Positions 1 to 11,217 of a stretch of 64,000 nucleotides of DNA are shown here, piece by piece. Position numbers and translations under genes: made by a program. The stretch covers positions 44,503,098 to 44,567,097 of the forward strand of contig CM043962.1 of the NCBI GenBank assembly GCA_014529385.2, written 5' to 3'. The notes below the pieces were generated by a model. The model saw only the letters and a list, made by a program, of their open reading frames with translations. It ran no database searches and had not been told where the DNA came from. The DNA comes from Adiantum capillus-veneris (Eukaryota; Streptophyta; Polypodiopsida; Polypodiales; Pteridaceae). Every line of letters begins with the position of its first letter. Position 1 is the first letter of the stretch.

Positions 1-818
1 ATTCCTCGCATCGACAAATTGCTTGATAGATTACATGGAGCCAAGGTATTCACAAAAATTGATCTTAGATCGGGTTACCATCAAATCCGGATTAAGGAGG
101 CAGATATTTACAAAACCGCATTCAACATCCGGTATGGGCATTATGAGTTCATCATGATGCCTTTTCGTCTTACGAATGCTCCGGCTACTTTTAACCATCT
201 CATGCAGGATATATTCAGAGAATATCTGGATGATTTTGTGTTGGTGTTTTTTGACGATATCCTGGTATATTCCAAAGATGGAAAAGAGCATGAAGGCCAT
301 GTACGTAAAGTACTTCTTCTTCTACGCCAACATCAATTATATGCCAAGATGAGTAAATGTGTGTTTTTCATGCATGAAGTTCGTTATCTTGGTTTTATAA
401 TAAACCCTGAAGGAATTTCAGTAGACCCCGCAAAGATTAAGGATATAATAGACTGGCCACAACCCAAAACGGTTAGTGAGATTTGAGGATTCTTGGGCAT
501 TACAGGATGGTACAGAATCTTCATCAAAGATTATGCAGTCATTGTCGCACCCTTGATGCAACTACTTAAAAAGACAGCCAAACTTACATCGGAAAAAGAA
601 CAAGAGGATTGTTTCCTCAAACTAAAACAAAACCTCACATCAGCCCCTGTACTCAAACTTCCTGACTTCACTCAAGAGTTTGAAGTAGTAACAGATGCCA
701 GTGGTCTTGCTATAGGAGGAGTCTTAAACCAAGAAGGCAGACCAGTCGCCTTTACTTCTCGAAAATTAGGAATCCATGAGCTGAATTATCCAACTCATGA
801 TCTGGAACTCCTAGCTGT
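1..818 (+). pseudogene. Ty3/gypsy chromovirus pol, RT and start of RNase H
   Basis: This is the reverse transcriptase and the beginning of the RNase H domain of a Ty3/gypsy element, entering from the left edge of the window. Visible landmarks are [13 protein letters not shown], the RT catalytic block [12 protein letters not shown], the YLGFII block, and the RNase H opening FEVVTDASGLAIGGVL. An in-frame TGA at 484-486 stands where the family has arginine in the EIRGFLG block, so a CGA to TGA change is the simplest cause. The domain breaks off after LELLAV near 818 and resumes at about 2283 (HALKLWRHYLLGG), so the gap is a later insertion. The upstream gag and protease lie outside the window. 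The element is dead as a coding unit. Confidence 0.93.
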
Positions 819-1775
819 TGATCCGAGCCTATCACAAATTTTTGTTTATCATATTTTGTTGGTTTTCCTTGCTTCTAGAGGTTTACAATAAAAGAAAGAG
901 TGAGAACAACCTCTTGGAAAAATTTTAAAAAAAATGATTTTTTCTTGACTAGTTCACCGGAGGTGAAAGGTAGAGGGAGAACCTAGTGGTAAAGGGAAGG
1001 GAAAATATGTAAATGTGAAAAGAAAAGATATGATGTGGTTGTGGAGCCATGCACCCATGATTCAAGGGTCATGAGTGGCTCATATCATCATGGCTTTGGA
1101 GCCATATGATGATTCAAACAAATGGGACCCAAGTGGAAGACTTGGTAAAGGAAGAAACCATACACATGATTTTGCTAAATTTTTAAAAAATACTTCCACT
1201 CCGATCCAAGAAAAGTTGTCTTCATTAAAGTTGTAGTTGATGAGCTGGAGATTCTGTCCATATTTTTTTTATAATTTTTGCATCTACGGTCTAGGAGATA
1301 TGGCCAAAATGGTGGACGCCAGTTTTTTCAACTGTGGTGGAGACCACCCCCTCTACCTTTACACACACACACCCTTCCTTTTCCACATTGAGACCTTCTC
1401 TAAAATCAGCCATTAGTCTTCTCACCCTCCTATCCTTCCTTCTCTCTCTCAAGCTCAAAAACCCATCAAAGTTCCTCTTCTAATCACCTTTCAAGTCATG
1501 CTTAATCTTGTTGTAATTCATAAGTTCTCATTCAACCCCTTCCTATTATTACTAGATATGTATTGATTTTATGTAGATTCTTTACATTTTAAAATAAGGA
1601 AGCTCTTGGACTCAAGCTATGGAGGAAGGAGTGAAGACAACACAAGTGATGATGGAGCTAATTGGTCAACAAATCACTTGGAAGGAGCTTCTTCATTGGT
1701 TGAATGTCCCTAATCAAGCTTCATTTGTACAAATTACACTTGGATCTTAACCTCACTCCTAATCACTCTCTTTCC

Positions 1776-1783
1776 TATATAAA
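1776..1783 (+). promoter_or_regulatory. TATA box of the LTR-like insertion
   Basis: TATATAAA lies about 950 bp inside the inserted element and is followed by pyrimidine-rich sequence. This fits an LTR core promoter at a U3/R boundary. The call rests on the motif and position alone. Confidence 0.5.
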
Positions 1784-2097
1784 GAGGCCTTCCCCTTTGT
1801 AATTTCAAGCCTCCCTCAGCCCCATTGAGCCTTTGTATCGCTCACCATGAGCCCATAAGCTCATTCATTCACTCTATTCTTGCACATCCTAGAGTGCAAA
1901 TTGTTTCATGCTAGTAACCTCTCCTCCTCTTACTTATGTTAATTAAGAGAAATGTTTTATATGTGTGTGAGAATGCTTGATGTGATCTTGGCTAATCCTT
2001 GAGTGATTGTTTGGTAATCTATATTCTATTTGTGTTGGGAGTGTTTGAAGTCATCCATTCCTTGTACACACACTACGGTTAATGCTTCATTCATAGT

Positions 2098-2100
<3 letters not shown>

Positions 2101-2158
<58 letters not shown>
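2101..2158. repeat. (CT)n microsatellite
   Basis: About 29 uninterrupted CT units lie inside the LTR-like insertion, about 125 bp before its right end. Confidence 0.97.
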
Positions 2159-2161
<3 letters not shown>

Positions 2162-2282
2162 TGTAGCGGTCCTAGTCCACGCTTCCAAGACTAGGTGGTG
2201 CCCTCATCTCATTTCCCTTGTGGCGCAATGGAGTTTGTTTTGGTGTAGAGGCCGCCATTCCAAATTTCCTTCGCCACTGTCA

Positions 2283-3771
2283 TCCATGCTCTTAAACTCT
2301 GGAGGCACTATCTTCTAGGAGGAAAGTTTCAGTTAATCACTGATTATCAGAGTCTAAAATGGATTTTTTCACAAGCAACACTCAACATGAGGCAGAGAAG
2401 ATGGATAGAACTCTTATAAGAATATGATTTTGAAATAAGATATAAACCAGGAAAAGAGAATGTGGTTGCTGAGGCTCTTAGCCGTAAGGTTTTTCTTGGG
2501 CTATTTCCACAGTCGACAATCCAATCCTAAACAAGGTTAAAGAAGCTTCCCTGGAAGATGAGGATTATCAAAAACTTCTACAGGTTATTAATCAACATGA
2601 CCCAAAAGAGAAAGAGAAAGACAGAATCAAGGATTATTCACTTGAGGATGGGCTTCTCTATTATAAGTATCGGCTTTACATTCCTAAGAATCCAACATTA
2701 AAGGAGTTAATCCTTTATGAAGGACACAACGCTCCAGTTGCTAGCCATCTTGGTTATGCAAAGACCCTTAATTCCATAAGGAAAATCTATTTCTGTCCAG
2801 GAATGAAAGGAGATATACTTCGCTACATCAAACAATGTCTTTCCTGTCAAAGGATTAAGGCTGAACGAGTAATGATTCCAAGAAAACTTCAACCTTTGGA
2901 CATTCCTCAAATGAAATGGAAACTCATTAGCATGGACTTTGTAACAGGCCTTCCCACTATTCAAGGGGGTTACAACTCCATTATAATGGTAGTGGATATG
3001 CTGACTAAAGTATCTCATTTGATGCCTATAAAAACAACTTACACTGCATCAGACATAAGCCGTTTAATTATCAAAGAGATCTTCAGATTACACGGGCTTC
3101 CTAAGAGAATAGTCAGTGACAGAGATGCAAAATTTACTTCAAATTTTTGGAAAGCTTTATTTGAATCCTTAGGTACCCAACTATGTTTCAATACACCCTA
3201 TCACCCTCAGACGGACGGCCAGATGGAAAGAGTGAATCAAGTTATTGGAGACATCCTTAGAGCCTACTGTAGTAGAGAACCTCGAAAATGGATACAATTT
3301 CTTCCTCTGGTGGAATTCGCCTATAATTCCTCATTTCATAAAAGCATTGGGATGTCACCATTTAATGCTCTTTATGGGCATGGATGTATATCACCCCTAA
3401 ACTTTTCTGACCCTACTACAAGAGTAGAAGCTTCAAAGCAAATGCTGGAGGAGATGGATGCCCAAACCAAAGCCATACGACAAGACATTCAGGCAGCTAA
3501 AGACCGCCAAAAACATTATGCTGATATAAAACGGTCTGATCGGTTTTTCAAACAAGGGGATAAAGTATTCCTTAGGGTACGGTCAAAGAGAAGCACTTTA
3601 TCCTTGGGAAAATACAAAAAACTAAGCCCCAGATATTGTGGACCTTATGAAGTGATTAAAGTAATCAGTGATCAAGCTTACAAATTAAAACTACATGAGC
3701 ACCTCAAGGTCCATAATGTATTCCATATCAGGATTCTAAAACCTACATCCCAAATCCCAATCACACTCTAG
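2283..3771 (+). pseudogene. Ty3/gypsy RNase H C-terminus and integrase
   Basis: This continues the pol gene interrupted at 818. It opens with the end of RNase H (HYLLGGKFQLITD, then YKPGKENVVAEALSRK), passes through a frame change near 2500, and becomes a 322-residue open integrase from 2803. Integrase landmarks are the zinc-binding His (GHNAPVASHLGYA) and Cys (CLSCQRIK) pairs, the core aspartates in SMDFVTGLP and VSDRDAKFTSNF, and the core glutamate after HPQTDGQ. The C-terminal GPY module reads RYCGPYEVIK. An in-frame TAA at 2417-2419 replaces the expected Gln of WIELLQEYDFEI. Breaks are otherwise few, so inactivation looks moderate in age. Confidence 0.93.
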
Positions 3772-3778
3772 ATGACGA

Positions 3779-3965
3779 ACAGATTGTGATGCAGAAGCAG
3801 GGAATTCTTGAACTCCAACCAGATTGTATTCTCGATACTAGGGAAAGGAGTTTACGTAACAGAGTTATCAGAGAACATTTAGTAAAATAAAAGGACTACC
3901 CCACTAAAGACTCCACATGGGAAGACGAAGTATCACTTCACAAAGATTTTCCCAATTTCGGTTGA
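3779..3965 (+). pseudogene. Chromodomain at the integrase C-terminus
   Basis: Shifted one frame from the integrase, the sequence reads VIREHLVK, a stop, then KDYPTKDSTWEDE. This is the core of a chromodomain as carried by chromoviruses, where it directs integration to marked chromatin. The stop (TAA, 3888-3890) replaces the conserved tryptophan of the LVKWKDYP block. A frame change separates it from the stop of the integrase ORF at 3771. This places the element in the chromovirus branch of Ty3/gypsy. Confidence 0.88.
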
Positions 3966-3988
3966 GATGAGGACATCTCAATTCTTTA

Positions 3989-4000
3989 AGTTGGGGTGAT
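3989..4000 (+). other. Polypurine tract
   Basis: A purine-rich run with AGTTGGGGTGA lies immediately before the TGTAAGG start of the LTR. This is the position where plus-strand priming occurs in LTR retroelements. Confidence 0.7.
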
Positions 4001-4472
4001 TGTAAGGTTTCCAGTTTCTGAAACCTTAGAAATTGTACAAAGCCTGTAAAATTAACTTGAAAACGCTGTTGAATGATTCAATCATGGCTAATATTGGTAT
4101 TTTGGGAATCATAACCAGAGCTTTACTACGGTTAGTATTTTTCATAATCAGATTCCGATAAAATCTGAAAAAGTTACGGGCCCTGAAAGGTTACATTAGG
4201 AATTTAATTAGTTAAGAAAAATTGGATGGTTTTAGTAATTATTATTAACAAAGACTTTCTTATCCTAAGGTTCTAGAATTTACTGATATTTCCAATTTTC
4301 ATCATTAAAAATCAGTGAAAATAGTCAAAATCGATTCTGGAAGCTGAGGGGACAATGTGGAGCTGTGGGGAACCTGCCCGAGATAGTTTTAGCAGCAATG
4401 GCACTACCTAGAAGTTGGGGCCTTGCTTGAGGTGCCAAAACCTGCCAAGAACAGCCCGGGGCCCAGAAAAAC

Positions 4473-4480
4473 TATAAAAA
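4473..4480 (+). promoter_or_regulatory. TATA box of the chromovirus LTR
   Basis: CTATAAAAAG lies about 470 bp into the LTR and is followed by a C-rich stretch and the block TAGACTCGGAGCC. The inverted copy has the equivalent CTATAAAAGG near 37262. Conservation in both copies supports a core promoter at the U3/R boundary. Confidence 0.65.
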
Positions 4481-4899
4481 GACCCCCTTCCTTCATAAAA
4501 AATTAGACTCGGAGCCTTGGCACATTCTCTCTCATCTAGAGAGACCTCAATGCAGAAATCACTAGGGATTAAATCTCTAGTTGATTAATTAACGATAATT
4601 AGCACTAACATGTCTTAATTAGCAAAGCTAATTTAATCTATTTACAATTTTCTTAATTAATTGAAGATTAATCCTATGTATACTCAAAAATATTCTCTTA
4701 ATTAAAAATTCTCTACTGATTATTGTGATTAAACTTAGGGCTATTAAGCTAATTAATCACTATATCATATTAGGACTGAAATTATTCATTTTAATCATAA
4801 ATTAATGATAATTATACTAATTGAGTTTAGATTAAGATGAGATAATTATCAAAGCTGTGTTAGACTATCATTATGCCAGGAAAATGATCTTGTAATTGT

Positions 4900-6054
4900 T
4901 TGAGTAATTTTCATAATTAATTAAGAAAAATTACACTATTATTGAGAAGAAAAGAAAACGGAAAAATGATCAAACTAATCCAAAATGATTTGAGATATTT
5001 ATCAAAGATAAATAACATATTAAGGAATCCATGATAATTATCTTAACCTTAGATAATTAGTCTAAGTAATTATCTTAGCAAAATTATACTATTTTTAGGA
5101 CAAATTAAAAGAGGGAAAATAGAAAATTGATTCAAAATCCTTTGGGATAATTATCAAAGGTAAATTACATCTTAGGGAAATCTTGATAATTAACTTAATC
5201 TCAAATACTTAGTTTACCTAAATATCTTCACAGAATTACACTATTTTTTGGGTAAATTAAAAGTAGGAAAATAGAAATTTGATTCAAAATGCTTTGAGAT
5301 AATTATCAAAGGTAAATCACATCTTATTAAACCTGTGATAATTATCTTAACCTCAGATAATTAGTCTAACTAATTATCTTCATTTTATGAGAAAATAAAA
5401 GAGAGAAAATAGCAAACTAATCCAAACTGCTTTGAGATAATTATCAGAGGTAAAATACATTTTATGAAACCCGTGATAATTATTTTAATCTCAGATAATT
5501 AGTCTAAATAATTATTTTAATAGAATTACACTATTTTTAAGAAAATAAAGAGGGAAAATAGTAAACCAATCCAAAATACTTTGAGATATTTATTAGAGTT
5601 AAATCATAGCTTATGGGACCTGTGATAATTATCTTAATCTCAAATAATTAGTCTAACTAATTATCTTACACTGTTTTAGGAGAAACTAAAAGGGGAAAAA
5701 TAGCAAACTAATTCACAATGATTTGGGATGATTATAAGAGGTAGAAATATCTTATGAAACTCGTGATAATTATCTTAATCTTAGATAATTAGTCTTACTA
5801 ATTATCTCAATAGAATTACACTAGTTTTTAAAAAATATAAAAGAGAGAAAATAGTAAACTAATTCAAAATACTTTGAGATAATTATAAGAGGTAGATCAT
5901 ACCTTATGGGACCCGTAATAATTATCTTAACTTCAGATAATTAGTTTAACTAGTTATCTCAATAGAATTAGATTAATTTAGGAAAAAATAAAAGAGAAAA
6001 AATAGTAAATTAATACAAAAACCTTTGAGATAATTATCAGAGGTAAAAAACATC
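4900..6054. repeat. AT-rich tandem array A, period about 145 bp
   Basis: Degenerate units recur with starts near 5120, 5272, 5410, 5559, 5702, 5851 and 6004. Each contains a block like CTTTGAGATAATTATC, then GATAATTATCTTAA, then GATAATTAGTCTAA and a short run of T. The spacing is 138-153 bp. The array continues after the TTAA transposon (7400-7530). No coding sequence is seen. The inverted LTR copy carries the same array at about 35640-36850. Confidence 0.85.
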
Positions 6055-6058
6055 TTAA

Positions 6059-7395
6059 CACTAGGTTGGTAACCTAACAAGACATAAAAGTGTCTTTTCA
6101 AGGTTTTGAAAAAAACCTCCAAAACCATAGTAGATCCACTCATTTTGTAAAATCCTTTCATGAGGTTATAGTTCAAGGCCTACTAAACATGGAAAAAATA
6201 AGAAACTTGTAAAATTTCTCATCTTTTGGTCACACCAAGCCTCCAAAGTTGATGAACCAGTGAATTTTCATCAAAACAGTCATTTCTTACGTTTTGTTGT
6301 GTAAAAATAAGATTAGGGATTTTTGTAGGACTTGAGATAAATTCCCTAGTTAACTTCAATGGGTTGGTGATCAGAACATATGATTGCTTCTCACTAACTT
6401 TTTTTTTTTTTGCCAAAATAAATAGGTACAAAAAAGTTGAATTTTTACCATTCTGCAAACCTATCATCAAAGTTTCTATAGCCACGCTCAATACAAATAA
6501 TATATGCATGTTTTCTTAGTTTCCAATTGTCCTTTATGTTCATAAGGAGCCATGGAGCATGTCAAAAGAATAATACATCTCTTAGCAAGGGGAATCTTGG
6601 GGACAAAGATGAAGTGTTAAATACAACAAACATGAAAAAATTGGGTTGAACATTATGAGTTGTAGAATCCCATAGAAACTATTCAATATCTAGCCAAATT
6701 TGATCCTTATGATTAGATATGGTTACTACCTACAAAATGCTTGTAGTTTTCACAAGAAACTAACAATATTGAAAAAGCTATACTTGATATACTAGAATGT
6801 TTCGTTTTCTTCCATAATTGAAAAAATCAACCATCGTTGTGTACTATGGAAAATAGGGTATTAGGTGCCCCAAAACTCAAGGAATGTTAGCTTTATGTTA
6901 CAATATGCGACATAGAAAATCAAAAATGAATTTGGATATCATGAAATCCACCAAAAAAATCATAGAAGAGCTAAAATTGGCTAAAAAACAAGATTTGACA
7001 ATTTTTGTAATTTGGTCATAACTTACAACTTTAATATTTATTTCTCCCTAGAAGCATCAGGACATGTTGAGGAATACTAAAAATAGTTCCCTAGCATTAT
7101 AGACCTCACAAACATGAATTCTAGAGTGGTATAGTTGCAAAATGTTGAAAAAAGCCAAAAACAGGACCCGTTTTTTCACACAGTTTAGGTTGTGAAATGT
7201 TGTGCAAGGACAATGTTAAAGATGGAATTGATATTCCAAAAAAATGTGGAGTTTTTTTCAGCTCATGAGAACTTTCTAGATAGATAGCACCTCAAAATCC
7301 ATTTTGAAACTCTTGACATAATTCAAGGAAAATGGTCACTTCAGAGGACATAAAAGTGTCCCAGGACATAAAAGTGTCCCATTACCAACCTAATG
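6059..7395 (+). mobile_element. TTAA-flanked non-autonomous DNA transposon, copy 1
   Basis: The 1337-bp element is flanked on both sides by TTAA (6055-6058 and 7396-7399). Its ends are imperfect inverted repeats: CACTAGGTTGGTAAC on the left, and on the right a sequence whose complement is CATTAGGTTGGTAAT. Just inside are palindrome-like motifs of the form GACA-TAAAAG-TGTC, one on the left and two on the right. It carries no transposase; the small ORFs inside look like chance. It interrupts array A of the LTR. A second copy in the same orientation lies at 40680-42018. A TTAA target points to the piggyBac superfamily, but with no transposase that is inference. Confidence 0.88.
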
Positions 7396-7928
7396 TTAAG
7401 AAACTCGTGATAAATACCTTAACCTCAGATAATTAGTTTAGATACTTATCTCCATTAAACGTAACCGATTTTGTGTATAAAATAGAGAAAGGAATTAGTA
7501 AATGAATTTATATAATTACCAAATAAATACCTGAGGTCAAAAATCTCTATTGAAGATTGGGAAAACTTCCTTAGCCTAAATGATTGGTATAACAAATTAC
7601 TATCGATAAAGTTTGCCTAAATTAGACCATAATTATAGAAGAACATATCAAATTACATCTAGGGTGAGTAATCCACTAGCATAAAGGTAATTTAAAATTT
7701 ACAAAGGCCAAAAAATATATATTCTTGGAATATAGACTAAACCCAATAAAACAGCTCGCCTAATTAGATGATAATTATAGAAAATTACTAATAGTACAAG
7801 GAAGTTACATGAGAAATATCTCATCCAATAAACTATCAAGGATATCCTTATTTTTGGGTAAAAAGGAAGAAAAGAGATTATTCAATTAAACCTCTAATCA
7901 ATTAAGTCCTTTTATAAAGGCTGTCGAT

Positions 7929-8093
7929 ATGGCTCCAAAGAGAACCAGAGAAAATCCTCTTACCGAGGAAGAGGATATTAGAAACAAAAGAAATAAAGCC
8001 ACTTATGACCATGAGGCTGGGCCTAGTCATAGGCCGACGGAGGAAAGTCTGCAAGCTCCAGCGCAGCAGCACATGGACGACCAGTCCTCCCAG
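7929..8093 (+). CDS. Short conserved ORF of the long LTR unit, possible first exon
   Basis: An ATG opens a charged peptide starting MAPKRTRENPLTEEEDIRN and running about 55 codons to CAG followed by GTGGAT, a possible splice donor. Unspliced, the frame stays open to 8159. The same ORF is present in the inverted copy (start at 35225), with several silent or conservative changes and one internal stop. A candidate acceptor (TTTTATTCTAG) lies near 8340, but the downstream sequence is not open in both copies. It may be the remnant of a gag N-terminus or a small accessory ORF of the element. I do not recognise a domain. Confidence 0.45.
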
Positions 8094-9249
8094 GTGGATT
8101 TCTATTTTGTTCGCTTAAGTCTTTTAAAGTTCATTTTTAAGTTAGCATTGCATATGTAAGGGTTAGGAAGGATAAACTGGCTGTAAAAGGGAAGATAACT
8201 TCCAAGAAACCAACGAGCAATGATTGTAAATTGGAAATAAATGATTGGGTTATGACTGATTGACCTAGGAAAGAAATGTTTGACCATCCTTAAGACAGCT
8301 TGTCTCAAAACACCTCTGATTCTTTGAAATATTTTATTCTAGGTAATGAGTAATGATGGTGATTCCGCCATGGATGAGTCGGTTTCCTCAGCTCGTGTGG
8401 AGTCTTTACCCCGTGCTTATTTGTGTTTGTGGATATTACTTAAGATATCAAGTTTATCCTAGAGGAACCGCCCGGTTGTATGGGCAACCGGTTGGCATAT
8501 GGGCGCCCGGACTTTGGGTGATGGCTTTTTCCACCCCGGTTTTTATAAATAAAGAATGGATGCCGTTTTTTCACCCCTATATAGGTGGTCTTGAGACAAG
8601 TCAGTACTGGTCAGAGATACTTCGGAATGACAGTACTTTGTCTTAAGTCTAAAGATGTTTGTTTGCTAAAAGAATGTTTTCAATACTGTTTTCAAAGGTT
8701 GTCTTAATGAAATTCAGTTGTGGAAGTTAAAAGAAATCATTGTTTTAATTGTAAAAAGAATGTGGTAGTAATTAAACAACACAGAAATCATGTGTGAGTG
8801 CGGGGTGGTAAGTAGGGATTGACTAAGGTTGTCAATCATGGATGGGTGGACCTGATTAGTCAGGTAACTATCCATTCTCGTGTATTAAAATGTTTAGAAA
8901 CTTCTTCACTTGGAAGAGGAATCCACCAACGGCTGTGCCTTCACATATGTTAGGGGGAAAAAAGCGTTCGCTAAGGAAGCCTTAATCTAAGAATGGAAGT
9001 TATAGGGCCAGAATAGTTTTTTTTTGTGGTCCTGTTTCCACTGCGAGACAGGACTAGGTCTCCTTCTAGGGCTATAAACCTAAACCATTGTCAATGGTAA
9101 AGGTGAATTCCTTAGAATTTTTCTTGTTTAAGGACTCTGACTTTAGTAAGGCCTAGAGACATGTCAATGGTCCCATCCTGCTTTTGGTGTCGACGGGTTT
9201 AGGGACTTTACATTCAGGCCCTGTGACCCGACCATATGCTTCACAAATT

Positions 9250-10945
9250 GGCTAGACTCGGGGTCCTGGTCACAAATCTCTTGTGTTAAATAGATACTTC
9301 TTAAAAATCACTTAAGAAGTAAAAACTCTAGTGATTTAGTGAGGTAATTAGTGTTAATCACAATTAATTAGTGAATGATATTAATTTATATCTAATTTTT
9401 CTAATTAAATTATTAATTAGATAAGATTAAGATCTTCTCTACTATTAATTACTCTCTTAAACATTATTAGATTGCTAATCACTTAATTTTTAATTATGTT
9501 TAATAATCTAATCAATCATTAAACCTTATTAAGACTTAAATTGATCAAATTTGGTCTTAATTAAGGAAAGTTATATCAACTAAATATAGATAATTATACG
9601 ATAATTATCAAAGTTTGGTTATACTTAAAGTTATGTCATAATTTTTTAACTAATTTTTGTATTTAATTAGGTAAAAATTAGCTCTTCTTAACCTTAAAAC
9701 TAATGGGAAACTTAGCAAACTAGCTTAATAAATTTTAAGTTATTTATAAAAGATAAAAAATTAGTGTGAGAAACACGTTATAATAATCTCATAATAAAAA
9801 AAATTCATTATCTAATTAATTAAGCTAAAACTATTTAATTTTAGCATTAAATTAAGAGAGGAAATTAGTTAACTAGCTTAGATAATAACATGGTAATTAT
9901 TAGAATTAGAAATATTATTATCAAGATGAGATAATTATGTCATAATCAATAAATTAGTTTAGCTAATTAATTAAACAAAAATTATATGATTTTAGTTGTA
10001 AATAAAAGAGGGAAATTAATTAATTACATTAGGTAACTACATGGTAATTACCAAACTTAAAAATCACTGTTACCAAACCAAGATTTTTATCTTATGATTA
10101 GAAAATTAATTTATCTAATTAATTAAGATAAAATTATTTGATTTTAGCTGTAGATTAAAGAAGAAAATTAATAATTAGCTTATATAACTACATGGTAGTT
10201 ATTAGAGTTAGAAAACACTATTAGTAAGTTGCTATAATTATCTCATGATCAAAAAATTAGTTTAGCTAATGGTATCTAATTCCAGCTAGAAATTGAAGTG
10301 GGAAATCAGTTACTTAATTGAAATACTTACATGGTGATAATCAAAGTTAAAAATCATTATTATTAAGTCGAGATAATTATCTTATGATCAAAAAATTAGT
10401 CTAACTTATTAATAAAGCAAAATTATCTTATTTAACCTATAAATTAAAGAGGGAAATTAGTCTACTAGCTTAGATAATGATGTGGTAATTATCAAAGCTA
10501 GAAATCACTATTACCAAGCTAGGATATTTATCTCATGATCAAAAATTAGTTAAGCTATTTAATGAGGTCATAATTATCTAAATTTTAGCCGTAAATCAAA
10601 GGGAAAAAATGAGTTAATTAGCTTAGATAATCTCATGGTAACTAGAAAAGATAGAAAATACCATTAGCAAGTCGGGATAATTAGCTCATAGATAGAAAAT
10701 TAGTTTAAGTAATTATCTTAGCCTAAAATCCCAATTTTAGGTCAAAAATTAGCTAGGATAAATAGTAAATCCATTTGAAAATCTTTAGGAAAATTATTAG
10801 AGGTGTAAATCATTGCTAAAAAGTTAAGATAATTATATCTCTAGAAGAAAATTATCTTAATAATTATGAGGTAAAAAATAAATCATTTTTAGACTTGAAT
10901 ATGAAGGGAAAATTAGGAAAAAGTTTTAGATAATTAAGGGAGCCT
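9250..10945. repeat. AT-rich tandem array B, related to array A
   Basis: The block starts with AGACTCGGGGTCCTGG, resembling TAGACTCGGAGCCTTGG at 4505, and continues as degenerate units of about 145 bp. The block AAATTAGTTTAGCTAATTA or close variants recurs near 9950, 10100, 10250, 10387, 10540 and 10690. It shares the core blocks of array A but is clearly diverged. It probably derives from another, older member of the same LTR family. No coding sequence is visible. Confidence 0.7.
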
Positions 10946-11110
10946 AGAAATGCTGCATTTGTGTAATATTGTATTTGAGAATGCTGCAAGAATACCTACG
11001 CCACTTGGTAGCACCCCATTCGAGAGATATAGTTATTATTAAAAAACCAAAAGGGCGAAAGGCAGTGAGGTATTTTTGGAAAATGAGCGCAGCATACCGT
11101 AGCCAGGGAA

Positions 11111-11115
11111 GAGAG

Positions 11116-11210
<95 letters not shown>
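11111..11210. repeat. (GA)n microsatellite
   Basis: About 100 bp of GA with one early interruption, immediately upstream of PPR-like sequence. Confidence 0.97.
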
Positions 11211-11212
<2 letters not shown>

Positions 11213-11217
11213 CAGCA

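Larger units (their letters stand above)
819..2282. mobile_element. LTR-like insertion inside the RNase H domain
   Basis: About 1.46 kb separates two halves of one RNase H domain. The stretch has no long ORF but looks like an LTR or an LTR-only element: it can be framed as TG...CA, it has a TATA box near 1776, and a CT microsatellite lies near its right end. No coding sequence is seen apart from short chance ORFs. A clean target-site duplication was not found at the two junctions, so the exact ends are uncertain by a few bases. It could be a solo LTR, a TRIM-like non-autonomous element, or an unrelated insertion. The orientation suggested by the TATA box is +. Confidence 0.7.
4001..9050 (+). 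mobile_element. Very long chromovirus LTR (or LTR plus leader), copy 1
   Basis: The element starts with TGTAAGGTTTCC directly after the polypurine tract. The same sequence, in the same order, is present in inverse orientation at 34125-37744, including the first bases, the TATA region, the AT-rich array, a short ORF beginning MAPKRTR, and the block near 8800-9020. Allowing for the TTAA transposon inside copy 1, the shared unit is about 3.7 kb. Whether all of it is LTR, or an LTR of a few hundred bases followed by a leader and a gag start, cannot be decided here. The right end is set at the last similarity to copy 2 (the block GTTATAGGGCC near 9000), because copy 2 is cut there by a LINE. Confidence 0.75.

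Noticed and set aside
4900-6054. Regularly spaced repeats suggesting a CRISPR array
   Set aside because: Units are about 145 bp, degenerate along their whole length, with no short exact repeat and unique spacers; the context is a plant LTR.
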